Assembly: GCA_017541825.1 (NCBI GenBank)
Contig: JAFXYJ010000112.1
Location: forward strand, 1-34,354
DNA: 34,354 bases
Direction of reading: 5' to 3'
DNA from: Oscillospiraceae bacterium
GTDB lineage: Bacteria; Bacillota; Clostridia; Oscillospirales; Oscillospiraceae
Shown: positions 5,471 to 13,713 of the stretch, piece by piece
Numbering within the stretch: position 1 is the stretch's first letter
Layout: the number at the start of each line of letters is the position of its first letter
The notes under the pieces: generated by a model
What the model was told of the DNA's origin: nothing
The model's input: only the letters and a program-made list of their open reading frames with translations
The model's database searches: none
Program-made: the position numbers and the translations under genes

Positions 5471-7711
5471 TCAGACGGTCTCCAGTCCCTCGAGGATGGC
5501 GTCGAACAGCGTGTTCACGGTCTCCTCTGTCCAGGTGCCCGGCGCGTAGTCCCGCACCAGGCCGAGCTGTCCGGAGACGAGCTGATCTCCGGCCGCGCGC
5601 AGCCGGGCCAGACTGGCGAGAAAGCTCTCGGTGACGGTATACCGCCGCGCGAATACCTCGGCGGCCGCCCGGGCGGACCCGGCGTCCTGCCCGTCGGCGT
5701 ACCAGTCCAGCATCGAGCGCGTCCATCGGACCGAGACCACGGTCCCCGCGGCGGTGGGGTCGTACTCGAGATATACCTTTTCCAGCAGGGCGGAGAGTCC
5801 TTCCAGCGCGGGGAGCTCGTAGGTGGCCGTCACCGGCGGGTCCGCCTGTTCCGTCTCGGGAAGCGGAAGCCCGTGCGCGGCAAGCCATGCCCGGGTCCGC
5901 TCCGCGTCCTCAGGGACCGGAAGCGAAATGCTGTCGTAATCCATGATGTCTCCCCACTGCTGGTTGAAATACACGTTTACGCTCACATGCGGCCGCTTTT
6001 CCTCGGACTCCGACGCAGGGCGCAGGCGGATCTGTCCGAGCGTGGAATCCTTCGCGTCCGGCAGGATGCAGTCGCGGTAGAGCTCCCAGGCCTCCGCGCC
6101 GGTGAGCATGATCGACGACTGGCTGTCGGGGCTGTCCATGATGAAGGCATAGCCTCCCCCCGCCGTGTAGGCTGAGGCCGGGATGCTTCTGGTGTTTATC
6201 CGGCGCTCCACCGCCTCCCGGCAGTTGAGCAGCTCCTCGAGCGCCGGGAGGTCCGGGTTCTCCCCGCCCCAGGCGCGGCCGTCAGTGGCAAAGGCATTGC
6301 CCGCGGAGGTCCAGGCCAGAGCGCTCTCGGGCGCGGCATAGGAGCGCGCCAGCAGCAGGCTCCCGGAGGCGTCATAATAGGAGATCTCCAGCGTTCCGTA
6401 ATAATTGCCGAAGGAACGGCTCCGCTCATAGACGGCTTTATGGGAAACGATGCTTTTGTGCAGCTCGATGGCGGCCTCGATGCTCTCCGGCTCATAGAGC
6501 TCCGTCATCGGGGCGCTGCCGTAGCTGTCGATTATCTGAACGCAGGCGACGTCCTCCGCCGCCGGGATGCTGCGCTCAAGGCCGAACAGATCCGCTTCCG
6601 TTCCCAGGACCAGCGCGGCGAGGATCGCGCAGAACAGCGTGAAGCCGCCCCAGCTCCCGTCAAAGACGCGGAAAGACTTGCGCATCAGCCCCCGGGCGCC
6701 GAACCATCCGATGAAGGCGCCCAGCAGCATGATCGTCAGCAGCACCGCCGCGCCGGGAAAGGTCCCGCCTACGGAACCGTAGCCGGTGTATGCGAAGATC
6801 AGACGCAGGGCGATGAAGCCGAACGTAAAGGCGCCGGCCAGCGCCGAGCACCAGCAGAAGACGCCGCGGAGCGGACGCACGGCCAGCACGTCCCCGGCCC
6901 GCTCCATGACGCGCCGACGCTGCAGCGCCAGGGCAGCCAGGGCAAACAGGATCCCCGCCGCGGCGTAGGACAGCAGCACCGGCCAGCCCGTGAACCCCGC
7001 GTAGACCGAAGTGCCCGCGCCGTAGGTGTCGGTGACCCATTCGGTGAGGATGAACCTGTCCGCGGTCAGCGGCAGATAGTAGACCGGCGACAGCACGGAA
7101 AACAGCCGGCGCTGTCCGGTCAGTCCGAAGACGAGATACTGCACGATCAGGCGCGCGCTGGCTTCCAGCGCCACCGAGGAATACAGTAAAACCGTATAGA
7201 CCACAGGCAGGATGACTATGCTGCCCGTGAGCGTGGCGCAGAAGGAGGCGAAGCCGAAGAACAGCACCGTCTGCAGCGTCATGATCGCCAGCCAGAGGAA
7301 GACGCCTTCCGCGCCGGCGCGGCTGAGGGCGCCCAGGAGCGCCGCGAGCAGGATCGAGAGGACGTTGCCCGCCGTCAGCAGCGTGAAGCCCGCGGCCATA
7401 TCCGAGAGGAACAATGCCTCCCGCCGTACGGGAAGCGCGGTCATGAACGCCGTGTGCCGCGGGAAAAACATCCAGCCGTAAACCAGCATGGCCGTGATCA
7501 CGGCCCCGCCGGCGCACAGGACCGTGCAGTGCGTCAGCGCCAGCCGCAGCAGCAGTGCGGTGCCGCGCGCGCCGTAATACCACATGTCGGCGCGTATGTA
7601 CTGCAGCAGCCGGAAAACCATCGCAACGGCGTATCCCACACCGACCGGCCAGAAGCGGGAGAGCGCGTTGACGTAGACGGCCCTGTCAAACCATGAGTTC
7701 CTTGACCGCAT
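5471..7711 (-). CDS. ABC-2-like membrane protein with large soluble C-terminal region
   Basis: A 746-residue protein. The first half (roughly residues 30-370) contains many hydrophobic segments, beginning FWPVGVGYAVAMVFRLL, with an early PRHTAFMTALPVRREALFLSDM loop typical of ABC-2 type permeases that act with a YtrB-like ATPase. The second half is mostly soluble, Glu/Ala-rich and of unknown fold. The start at 7711 is chosen over an in-frame ATG at 7732 because GGGAGGTG stands 6 nt upstream. It overlaps the ATPase gene by 26 bp. Together with the ATPase and the GntR regulator it forms a three-gene operon; family context suggests export or cell-envelope stress, but the substrate is unknown. 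Confidence 0.82.
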   Translation of the reverse strand: MRSRNSWFDRAVYVNALSRFWPVGVGYAVAMVFRLLQYIRADMWYYGARGTALLLRLALTHCTVLCAGGAVITAMLVYGWMFFPRHTAFMTALPVRREALFLSDMAAGFTLLTAGNVLSILLAALLGALSRAGAEGVFLWLAIMTLQTVLFFGFASFCATLTGSIVILPVVYTVLLYSSVALEASARLIVQYLVFGLTGQRRLFSVLSPVYYLPLTADRFILTEWVTDTYGAGTSVYAGFTGWPVLLSYAAAGILFALAALALQRRRVMERAGDVLAVRPLRGVFCWCSALAGAFTFGFIALRLIFAYTGYGSVGGTFPGAAVLLTIMLLGAFIGWFGARGLMRKSFRVFDGSWGGFTLFCAILAALVLGTEADLFGLERSIPAAEDVACVQIIDSYGSAPMTELYEPESIEAAIELHKSIVSHKAVYERSRSFGNYYGTLEISYYDASGSLLLARSYAAPESALAWTSAGNAFATDGRAWGGENPDLPALEELLNCREAVERRINTRSIPASAYTAGGGYAFIMDSPDSQSSIMLTGAEAWELYRDCILPDAKDSTLGQIRLRPASESEEKRPHVSVNVYFNQQWGDIMDYDSISLPVPEDAERTRAWLAAHGLPLPETEQADPPVTATYELPALEGLSALLEKVYLEYDPTAAGTVVSVRWTRSMLDWYADGQDAGSARAAAEVFARRYTVTESFLASLARLRAAGDQLVSGQLGLVRDYAPGTWTEETVNTLFDAILEGLETV

Positions 7712-8585
7712 AGTCGACACCTCCCATCTCATAGATGAATATCTCCTCGAGCGTCAGCGGCTGGAAGTCCATGAACAGCGGCGACGCGCTCTGGAGCCTG
7801 GCGCGGATCTCCTCCTCCCCGCCGCGGAGGATCAAGGTGTGGAGCCGTCCGCTGAACTCATGGCGCAGCAGATCGAGCCCGTCCGGCAGCGACGCGCCCT
7901 CGGGCAGCGCCAGCACCGCCTTGACCGTGTTCTCCTGCAGAGCGGCCACACTGTTCTGCAGCAGACAGCGGCCGTGCGCAAGAATGCCGACGTGATCGCA
8001 TACGTCCTCCAGCTCCCGCAGGTTGTGGGAGGATACGAGCACGGTGGTCTCGCTCTCCGCCACATCGGACAGGATCAGGCTCCAGATCTGACGGCGCATG
8101 ACCGGGTCGAGCCCGTCCACCGGCTCGTCCAGGATCAGTATCTCCGGCCGGGCCGACAGTGCCAGCCAGAAGGCCGACTGCTTCTGCATGCCCCGGCTGA
8201 GCCGCCGGATGGGCCGGGCGTCGTCCAGCTCGAAGGCCTCCCGCAGCCGGCGGTAACGGTCTTCGTCGAACCGCGGGTAGATGCGTTTAAAAAAGGTCAT
8301 CATGTCCTTTGTGGAGGCCATGGGAAAATAAAACGGATCGTCCGCGATGCAGAAAAACCGTTCCTTCACGGGCGGGTTTTCAAAAACCGGTTCCTCGGAA
8401 ATCGTGATCTCTCCCCCGTCGGGCCGGAGCATCCCCGTCAGGCAGCGGATGGCCGTTGTCTTGCCCGCGCCGTTGGGGCCCACGAGGGCGTATACCGCGC
8501 CCTGGGGGACCGCCAGGTCCAGCGCGGACAGAGCCGCAAAATCGCCGAAGCGCTTCGTGACCGCCCTGAATTCAATCATGTTCAT
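7686..8585 (-). CDS. ABC transporter ATP-binding protein
   Basis: A 299-residue ATPase that energises the adjacent membrane protein. Walker A GPNGAGKT at residues 36-43, signature LSRGMQKQ, Walker B ILILDEPVDGLD, and the switch His in SSHN are all present. The signature deviates from LSGGQ in the way usual for YtrB/EcsA-type ATPases. The start at 8585 (MNMIEF) is chosen for GGAGGG 7 nt upstream. It overlaps both the GntR gene and the membrane protein gene, so the three are translationally coupled. Confidence 0.94.
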   Translation of the reverse strand: MNMIEFRAVTKRFGDFAALSALDLAVPQGAVYALVGPNGAGKTTAIRCLTGMLRPDGGEITISEEPVFENPPVKERFFCIADDPFYFPMASTKDMMTFFKRIYPRFDEDRYRRLREAFELDDARPIRRLSRGMQKQSAFWLALSARPEILILDEPVDGLDPVMRRQIWSLILSDVAESETTVLVSSHNLRELEDVCDHVGILAHGRCLLQNSVAALQENTVKAVLALPEGASLPDGLDLLRHEFSGRLHTLILRGGEEEIRARLQSASPLFMDFQPLTLEEIFIYEMGGVDYAVKELMV

Positions 8586-8940
8586 CGTTGATCCCTCCGA
8601 TCTGGGCACAGATCTCCTCTGTGCTCATGCCGAGCCATGTCAGCTCCCTGGCCGTCTCCCGAAGCCGCTGCAGCAGCTCCGTGCGCCGCGGATCGTTCTC
8701 CGATTCCCGGGAGGCGGCAAAACTGCCCTTGCCCGGCACCGAGACAATGTAGCCCTCCGATTCCAGCTCCCTGTAAGCGCGCTGGATCGTATTCGGGTTG
8801 ATGGCCAGCTGGCCGGCCAGCTCCCGCACGGAGGGCAGCTTTTCCCCCGGAGGCAATACGCCCGTCACCACGAGCCGGCGGAGCTCATCCTTCACCTGCT
8901 CGTAGAACGGACGGTTATCCTTATAGTTGATCGTTACCAT
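8572..8940 (-). CDS. GntR family transcriptional regulator, YtrA subfamily
   Basis: A 122-residue repressor with an N-terminal winged helix: PFYEQVKDELRRLV, LPSVRELAGQLAINPNTIQRAYRELESEGYI, then VPGKGSF. The short C-terminal dimerisation helix pair without an effector domain is characteristic of the YtrA subfamily, which controls ABC transporter operons. It is the first gene of its operon. A perfect 11-bp inverted repeat in its promoter is the likely autoregulatory operator. Confidence 0.94.
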   Translation of the reverse strand: MVTINYKDNRPFYEQVKDELRRLVVTGVLPPGEKLPSVRELAGQLAINPNTIQRAYRELESEGYIVSVPGKGSFAASRESENDPRRTELLQRLRETARELTWLGMSTEEICAQIGGINDEHD

Positions 8941-8958
8941 CGCCGATGTCCCTTTTTT

Positions 8959-9005
8959 GTATTAACTGTATTAACATACATAACACAGTTAATACGGTTT
9001 GTCAA
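8959..9005 (-). promoter_or_regulatory. Promoter with YtrA-type operator
   Basis: Minus-strand TTGACA (9005-9000), 17-nt spacer and TATGTA (8982-8977). The inverted repeat GTATTAACTGT (8959-8969) and ACAGTTAATAC (8985-8995), with a 15-bp gap, straddles the -10 region. YtrA proteins bind such long-gap palindromes. Confidence 0.78.
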
Positions 9006-9063
9006 CGGTCTCTGTCCATAAAGACGCAAAAAAGCGGGAAAAAAGTCCGTGAAAACGCAAAAA

Positions 9064-9097
9064 AGCTCTTTCGCCGTCGTTGTCCGGCGAAAGAGCT
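9064..9097 (-). terminator. Intrinsic terminator after the TSCPD gene
   Basis: A 13-bp perfect stem AGCTCTTTCGCCG/CGGCGAAAGAGCT with an 8-nt loop, followed on the minus strand by a run of at least six T. Confidence 0.88.
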
Positions 9098-9114
9098 CAT
9101 GAGTTTACGGCGTT

Positions 9115-9366
9115 TTATCCCGCGTTTTTGGCCGCTTCCAGGGCCAGCGCGAGCTGATCGGGACAGGAGGTGGGCTTTCGGCCGCATTTGATCCCCTTGA
9201 GACGGGCGATGACCTCATCCACGTCCATGCCCTCCACGAGAGCGGACACGCCCTTGGTGTTGCCGTTGCAGCCTCCGACGAATTCCACGTCGCGGACCTT
9301 CCCGTCGCGGACGTCAAAAAGGATCTTCTGGGAGCAGGTGCCCCGGGTGGTGTATTCGTATGCCAT
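9115..9366 (-). CDS. TSCPD domain protein, TIGR03905 family
   Basis: An 83-residue protein with the family pattern YTTRGTCSQKILFDV at the N-terminus, VGGCNGNTKGVSALVEGM in the middle and CGRKPTSCPDQLA near the C-terminus. The TSCPD domain also occurs at the end of some ribonucleotide reductases, where the cysteines bind metal. The free-standing family has no established role. Four cysteines are present. The start has AGGAGG 8 nt upstream. It is followed by its own terminator and appears to be a single-gene unit. Confidence 0.92.
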   Translation of the reverse strand: MAYEYTTRGTCSQKILFDVRDGKVRDVEFVGGCNGNTKGVSALVEGMDVDEVIARLKGIKCGRKPTSCPDQLALALEAAKNAG

Positions 9367-9427
9367 GTGTCATTCCTCCTGTGTGTTTTTTCGTATCTTA
9401 CCCCATCGTTGGGTTTTATGCAAGGAC

Positions 9428-10651
9428 TCATACCACCTGAAACAGATAAAACTTCAGGTATTCCGTCTCGGGCACGCCCCAGAGGATCGGGTGGTCCGGG
9501 CTCTGGCGCCGGTTTTCGATCTGCCGCAGAGAGGCCGAGGCGTCCCCGGCGGCGTCCGCGAGCATGGCGCGGAAAAGCTCGTCCGTCATGAAATGCGAGC
9601 AGGAGCAGGTGGCCAGATACCCGCCCCGGGGCAGCAGCTGCATGGCCCGGCGGTTGATCTCCCGGTAGCCGCGGCGGGCGGCCTCCACGGTGGCGCCGCT
9701 TTTGGTAAAGGCCGGCGGATCCAGGATGATGTAGTCAAAGGGCTTTTCCCGGTTTTTCGCCAGCGCTGTGAGATAGTCGAACACGTCCGCCTGCACGAAT
9801 TCGATCCGACCGTCCAGGCCGTTGCGCCGGGCGTTCTTCTCCGCCCGGGAGAGGGCGTCGGCGGACACGTCCACCGCCGTCACGCCCGCCGCGCCGGCGG
9901 CGGCGCAGTTGAGCGCAAAGGCGCCGGTGTGGGTAAAGCAGTCGAGCACCCGCATCCCCGGGGCCAGCCGCGCCGCGGCCGCGCGGTTGTACTTCTGGTC
10001 GAGGAAAAAGCCGGTCTTCTGCCCGTTGATGTAGTCCACGTCGTAGAAGATCCCGTTCTCACAGATCTCGACATGGCCGTCGGGGTCCGTCTCCAGCCCC
10101 GGGGCGGCATAGGCGCCTTTGCCGCAGGAGAGCCCCTCCTTGGACCGGATGGCGGATTCGTTGCGCTCGTAGATCACGCGGATCTCGGCGCCGTGGGCGC
10201 GCAGCGCCTCCCGCAGCCGGGCGTAGAGCATGTCCCGCCGCTGTTCGATGCCGAGGCACAGCACCTCGCTCACGAGCACGTCCCCGAAGCGGTCCACGGT
10301 CCAGCCGGGAAAACCGTCTGCCTCGCCGAAGATCAGGCGGCAGTCGGAGAAGTCCTCCCCCATCACCCGGCGGCGGTAGTCCACGGCATACCGGATGCGC
10401 CGGTCGAAGAACGCTTCGTCCATCCTGTCGTTGGTGCTGCGGCTCAGCACGCGGACACAGATCTGCGAACGGCTGTTGTAAAAGCCCGCGCCCAGCCAGC
10501 GGCCTTTGGCGGAGAATACGTCGACGATCTCCCCGTCCGGGCAGGGATCGCCCCGGGTGAGCACCTCGCCGGCGTATACCCAGGGGTGGCCGCCGCGCAG
10601 AGCGCGCGCGGCCTTGTCGCTTACCGCGATCGCGGGAAAAGGTCTTTCCAT
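9428..10651 (-). CDS. Class I rRNA large-subunit methyltransferase (RlmI-like)
   Basis: A 407-residue SAM-dependent RNA methyltransferase of the RlmI/YccW family, which makes 5-methylcytosine in 23S rRNA in E. coli. An N-terminal PUA domain (HPWVYAGEV, GRWLGAGFYNSRSQICVRVL, about residues 1-80) is followed by a linker and a Rossmann domain with VLDCFTHTGAFALNCAAAGA (SAM binding), DPPAF (motif IV) and the catalytic-cysteine segment ATCSCSHFM. The start at 10651 has GGGAGG 8 nt upstream. Weak -10-like sequences exist just upstream. It lies downstream of a candidate leader or small RNA ending in two terminators, so readthrough control is possible. The exact target nucleotide cannot be told from sequence. 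Confidence 0.92.
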   Translation of the reverse strand: MERPFPAIAVSDKAARALRGGHPWVYAGEVLTRGDPCPDGEIVDVFSAKGRWLGAGFYNSRSQICVRVLSRSTNDRMDEAFFDRRIRYAVDYRRRVMGEDFSDCRLIFGEADGFPGWTVDRFGDVLVSEVLCLGIEQRRDMLYARLREALRAHGAEIRVIYERNESAIRSKEGLSCGKGAYAAPGLETDPDGHVEICENGIFYDVDYINGQKTGFFLDQKYNRAAAARLAPGMRVLDCFTHTGAFALNCAAAGAAGVTAVDVSADALSRAEKNARRNGLDGRIEFVQADVFDYLTALAKNREKPFDYIILDPPAFTKSGATVEAARRGYREINRRAMQLLPRGGYLATCSCSHFMTDELFRAMLADAAGDASASLRQIENRRQSPDHPILWGVPETEYLKFYLFQVV

Positions 10652-10732
10652 CCCAACCGCCTCCCGGGGATATCATACACCATCCGTAAGGATTATGACA
10701 GCTTTTTTTGATCGTCTGCCGACAAAACAAAA

Positions 10733-10764
10733 GTCCTCCGCGTGCCGTCGGGCCGCGCGAGGAC
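10733..10764 (-). terminator. Second terminator downstream of the candidate small RNA
   Basis: GTCCTCGCG pairs with CGCGGAGGAC (minus strand) around a 13-nt loop with one bulged base, followed by TTTTGTTTT. It lies between the hairpin at 10796-10832 and the rlmI-like gene, forming a tandem terminator. Confidence 0.6.
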
Positions 10765-10795
10765 GCACATGGCTGAAAACAGCCGCAAAAAAGAA

Positions 10796-10832
10796 CTAAG
10801 CCCTGACCGGTCAACCTCCGATCAGGGCTTAG
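10796..10832 (-). terminator. Strong intrinsic terminator at the end of the candidate RNA
   Basis: Minus-strand CTAAGCCCTGATCGG pairs with CCGGTCAGGGCTTAG (15 bp with one G-T) around AGGTTGA, followed by TTCTTTTTT. The stop codon of a nine-codon open frame lies in its 5' arm. Confidence 0.88.
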
Positions 10833-10858
10833 CTCTGCGAATTCTTGATATCTAACAT
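10829..10858 (-). CDS. Possible nine-residue leader peptide MLDIKNSQS
   Basis: An ATG at 10858, preceded by AGAGAGG at 9 nt, opens nine codons and ends in a TAA that lies inside the 5' arm of the terminator at 10796-10832. A ribosome reaching the stop would cover that arm and could block termination. The first five residues resemble the start of seryl-tRNA synthetases (MLDIK), which may be chance. Evidence is position and ribosome binding site only. Confidence 0.35.
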   Translation of the reverse strand: MLDIKNSQS

Positions 10859-11058
10859 CCTGGTTACCTCTCTTTCTTCAGATTTGTTCGCTGCCGTGTC
10901 GCTTCGGGACTCTCTTCGGCGTTTCACGAGGCCTTGTTCCCCGCATCATACCCAAAAAGTGGGCTCTCTTTATGCCGGTGTTTCCCGCTGATCGATCCCC
11001 GGTCAGCTTCTATGTCTCTCCTTCGAGACCTAAGAGGTATTTCCTCTTTACGGTTATC

Positions 11059-11087
11059 AATATACAGGAGAACCGATCGAATTGCAA
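11059..11087 (-). promoter_or_regulatory. Promoter of the candidate small RNA
   Basis: Minus-strand TTGCAA (11087-11082), 17-nt spacer and TATATT (11064-11059). Transcription would start near 11051. Confidence 0.65.
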
Positions 11088-11160
11088 GTGGTATTTTGTA
11101 TAAATCTCACATACATTTCTTGTGTATTTCGTAAATTTTAGGAATATCATACAATCAGCA

Positions 11161-11246
11161 TTGACTTCCCGGCCTATTAGCAGATATAATAGCGATGTTC
11201 GGCACGAAAGCAGCCCTCCGGGAAAACCCGGAGGGCCGCTTTTTTT
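11161..11246 (+). ncRNA. Candidate very short plus-strand transcript (promoter directly followed by terminator)
   Basis: TTGACT (11161-11166), 18-nt spacer and TATAAT (11185-11190) form a good promoter. Only about 20 nt after the expected start comes the perfect hairpin GCCCTCCGGG/CCCGGAGGGC (11213-11236), followed by CGC and seven T. The RNA would be about 50 nt. The same hairpin is just downstream of metA on the other strand and may serve as its terminator, although the minus-strand T run is poor. Confidence 0.45.
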
Positions 11247-11274
11247 CATAGCCTTGCGGCGTTTGCCGGCACTC

Positions 11275-12195
11275 TCAAAATGCCGGGATCGTCTCCACGT
11301 TGTAGGGCGTGGCCTGATAGACGAAGTAGTTCAGCCAGTTGGAAAAGAGCAGGTTCGCCCCGCTGCGCCAGGTGTTGAGCGGGGTGCGGGTGTCGTCGTC
11401 ATCGGGATAATAGTACTTCGGCACCTCGATGGGCAGGCCCGCGTTTTTGTCGCGCAGGTATTCCTTTTCCAGTGTATCCCAGTCATACTCCGCGTGACCG
11501 GTGACGAAGATCTGCCGGCCTCCGTCGGTGGACACGGCGTACACCCCGGCCTCCCTGCTCTCGGCGAGAATCTTCAGCGCCGGGCAGGCGGCGATCTGTT
11601 CCCGGGAAACCGTCGTATGGCGGGAGTGCGGGATATTGAAGATATCGTCAAAGCCGCGGAAGAGGATGGATCCTTTGTGCGTCACCCGGTGGGGAAACAC
11701 GCCGAAGAGCTTCTTGTCCAGGGGGAGCTTCTCGATGCCGTAGTGGTAATAGAGCGCCGCCTGGGCCCCCCAGCAGATGTGGAAGGTGCTGTAGACGTGG
11801 GAACGGGTCCAGGACATGATCTCACACAGCTCGTCCCAGTAGTCCACCTCCTCAAAGGGCAGATGCTCCACCGGCGCGCCGGTGATGACCATCCCGTCAT
11901 AGAACTCATCCTTCACGTCGGGAAAGGTCTTGTAGAAGGCGAACATGTGCTCGGCGGAGGTGTGCGCGGGCATGCGGCTGACCGTCAGCAGGTCCATTTC
12001 GATCTGCAGGGGCGTGTTGCCCAGCAGCCTGGCGAGCTGGGTCTCGGTGACGATCTTGGTGGGCATCAGATTGAGCACCAGGATGCGCAGCGGACGGATG
12101 TCCTGGCTCTCGGCGCGGTTGATGTCCATGACAAAGATGTTCTCCTCCCGCAGCGTCTTGGCCGCAGGCAGGTCGATGGGGATCTTGATCGGCAT
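11275..12195 (-). CDS. metA: Homoserine O-acetyltransferase, MetA family
   Basis: The enzyme acylates L-homoserine at the start of methionine synthesis. It has the MetA (HTS) family fold: [19 protein letters not shown], the catalytic Cys141 in [10 protein letters not shown], and the Glu/His pair in [10 protein letters not shown]. The substrate-deciding position is Glu110 in [13 protein letters not shown]. coli MetA has Gly there and uses succinyl-CoA, while Glu in Bacillus MetA goes with acetyl-CoA, so acetylhomoserine is the likely product. This fits the upstream neighbour, an O-acetylhomoserine sulfhydrylase, with only 22 bp between them. Length 306 is normal. The operon starts at a promoter near 13893. 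Confidence 0.96.
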   Translation of the reverse strand: MPIKIPIDLPAAKTLREENIFVMDINRAESQDIRPLRILVLNLMPTKIVTETQLARLLGNTPLQIEMDLLTVSRMPAHTSAEHMFAFYKTFPDVKDEFYDGMVITGAPVEHLPFEEVDYWDELCEIMSWTRSHVYSTFHICWGAQAALYYHYGIEKLPLDKKLFGVFPHRVTHKGSILFRGFDDIFNIPHSRHTTVSREQIAACPALKILAESREAGVYAVSTDGGRQIFVTGHAEYDWDTLEKEYLRDKNAGLPIEVPKYYYPDDDDTRTPLNTWRSGANLLFSNWLNYFVYQATPYNVETIPAF

Positions 12196-12217
12196 GTTTC
12201 CGCCTCCTGTTTTGAGA

Positions 12218-13501
12218 TCAGTCGAGGGCCGCGAAGCCTTTTTTCAGGTCGTCGATAATGTCGTCGATGTGCTCGGTGCCGATGGACAGACGGATCGTGC
12301 TCCGGTAGATGCCCTGATCCGCCAGCTCCTCATCGGTGAGCTGGGCGTGGGTCGTGGTGGCCGGGTGGATCACCAGGGACTTGACGTCCGCCACGTTGGC
12401 CAGCAGAGAGAAGATCTTCAGCGCGTCGATAAAGGCGTGGGCCTCCTTCTGCCCGCCCTTGACGTCGAAGGTGAAGATGGAACCGCCGCCGTTGGGAAAA
12501 TACTTCTCATACAGATCATGCTGCGGATGGTCCGGCAGAGAGGGGTGGTTGACCCGCGTCACCTTGGGGTGTCCGGCCAGGAATTCCACGACCTTTTTCG
12601 TGTTCTCGACGTGGCGCTCGATCCGCAGGGACAGCGTCTCGATGCCCTGGAGGAGCAGGAAGGCGTTGAACGGCGAGATGCACGCGCCCATGTCGCGCAG
12701 GATCACCGCGCGCACATAGGTCACGAAGGCCGCGGGGCCGGCGGCGTCCACGAAGGATACGCCGTGATAGCTGGGGTTGGGGTCCGCGATGGCGGGGAAT
12801 TTGCCGCTCGATTTCCAGTCAAAGCTGCCCGCGTCCACGATGATGCCGCCCAGAGAGGTGCCGTGGCCGCCCAGGAACTTGGTGGCGGAGTGGACGATGA
12901 TGTCCGCGCCGTGCTCGGCGGGACGGATCAGATAGGGCGTGCCGAAGGTGTTGTCGATGACCAGAGGGATGCTGTGGCTGTGGGCCAGCGCCGCGAGCGC
13001 GTCGATATCGGGGATATCGGAGTTGGGGTTGCCCATGGTCTCACAGTAGATGAGCTTCGTATTGGGCCGGATGGCCGCGGCGACCTCGTCCAGGTCGTGG
13101 ATGTCCACGAAGGTGGTCTCCACGCCGAAATCGGGCAGATTGTGCCCCAGGAGGTTGTAGCTGCCGCCGTAGATTGTCTTCTGCGCCACCACATGGTCTC
13201 CCTGGTGGGCCAGGGCCTGGATGGTGTATGTCACCGCCGCCGCGCCGGAGGCCAGCGCCAGCGCGCCGACGCCGCCCTCGAGCGCCGCCACGCGCTTTTC
13301 AAGGACCTCCTGGGTGGAGTTGGTCAGCCGGCCGTAAATGTTGCCGCCCTCGCTCAGATCGAAGCGTGCCGCCGCCTGGGCGCAGTCGCGGAACACATAG
13401 GAGGTGGTCTGGTAGATGGGCACCGCCCGCGCGTCGGTGGCGGGGTCGGGCTGCTCCTGCCCCACATGCAGCTGCAGGGTCTCGAATTTATACTTGCTCA
13501 T
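12218..13501 (-). CDS. metY: O-acetylhomoserine sulfhydrylase (aminocarboxypropyltransferase)
   Basis: A PLP enzyme of the Cys/Met metabolism family that makes homocysteine from O-acetyl-L-homoserine and sulfide. Length 427 is typical of MetY and longer than MetB/MetC. Motifs: [66 protein letters not shown] and the PLP lysine Lys208 in [11 protein letters not shown]. The start has AAGGAG at about 9 nt. Together with metA it forms a direct-sulfhydrylation methionine pathway. The 5' leader holds a Met-rich peptide and a terminator. Confidence 0.97.
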   Translation of the reverse strand: MSKYKFETLQLHVGQEQPDPATDARAVPIYQTTSYVFRDCAQAAARFDLSEGGNIYGRLTNSTQEVLEKRVAALEGGVGALALASGAAAVTYTIQALAHQGDHVVAQKTIYGGSYNLLGHNLPDFGVETTFVDIHDLDEVAAAIRPNTKLIYCETMGNPNSDIPDIDALAALAHSHSIPLVIDNTFGTPYLIRPAEHGADIIVHSATKFLGGHGTSLGGIIVDAGSFDWKSSGKFPAIADPNPSYHGVSFVDAAGPAAFVTYVRAVILRDMGACISPFNAFLLLQGIETLSLRIERHVENTKKVVEFLAGHPKVTRVNHPSLPDHPQHDLYEKYFPNGGGSIFTFDVKGGQKEAHAFIDALKIFSLLANVADVKSLVIHPATTTHAQLTDEELADQGIYRSTIRLSIGTEHIDDIIDDLKKGFAALD

Positions 13502-13569
13502 AATATAATCTCCTTTTCTTTTTATTCATTCGTTTTAATGCGTTGTCCGCCTGTTTGCCGGGCCGTCTT

Positions 13570-13626
13570 TCACATTCGGCCGAAGCGGTAGTTGGCACGC
13601 ACCAGCTTTTCAAAATCACGGGGCAT
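13570..13626 (-). CDS. Possible 18-residue small peptide between attenuator and metY
   Basis: A frame MPRDFEKLVRANYRFGRM begins at 13626, 7 nt after AGGAG, and ends before metY. It lies downstream of the terminator, so it would be translated only from readthrough RNA. Nothing links it to a family. It may aid translation or stability of the metY message, or be chance. Confidence 0.35.
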   Translation of the reverse strand: MPRDFEKLVRANYRFGRM

Positions 13627-13653
13627 TTTCTCTCTCCTCTCCGGCATACAAAA

Positions 13654-13681
13654 ACCGCGGTGCTCCGATGAGCCCCGCGGT
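13654..13681 (-). terminator. Leader terminator (attenuator) upstream of metY-metA
   Basis: Minus-strand ACCGCGG pairs with CCGCGGT and GCTC with GAGC, around an ATCG loop with one mismatch, followed by TTTTTG. It stands between the Met-rich leader peptide and metY. The leader segment CGATGAG (13732-13726) is complementary to CTCATCG in the 5' arm and loop (13672-13666), giving a possible antiterminator. Confidence 0.8.
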
Positions 13682-13713
13682 CATAAACGTCAAGGATCGT
13701 CTTCCCGATCGCC

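Larger units (their letters stand above)
10787..11051 (-). ncRNA. Candidate structured small RNA or long leader, about 265 nt
   Basis: The stretch has no long coding frame but has a good promoter (11087-11059) and a strong terminator (10832-10796 plus T run). Within it several hairpins are visible: AAGAGG/CCTCTT (11032-11048), GTCTC/GAGAC (11014-11029), GCTGA/TCAGC (10987-11007) and a CCCA/TGGG hairpin. Loops such as GGGAAAC and GGGGAACAAGG look conserved-RNA-like. It does not match the riboswitch cores I know (T-box, SAM, TPP, FMN, lysine, M-box, glycine, ydaO), nor tmRNA, RNase P or SRP RNA. It may be a free RNA or an attenuating leader for the rlmI-like gene. Confidence 0.5.

Noticed and set aside
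9170..10711. Long plus-strand frame of about 500 codons opposite the rlmI-like gene
   Set aside because: A shadow caused by high GC and codon bias on the minus strand; the minus-strand protein has all family motifs.
10787..11051. T-box or S-box riboswitch near the methionine genes
   Set aside because: No AGGGTGG-ACCGCG T-box sequence and no SAM-I core. The region is also downstream of metA, not in front of metY.
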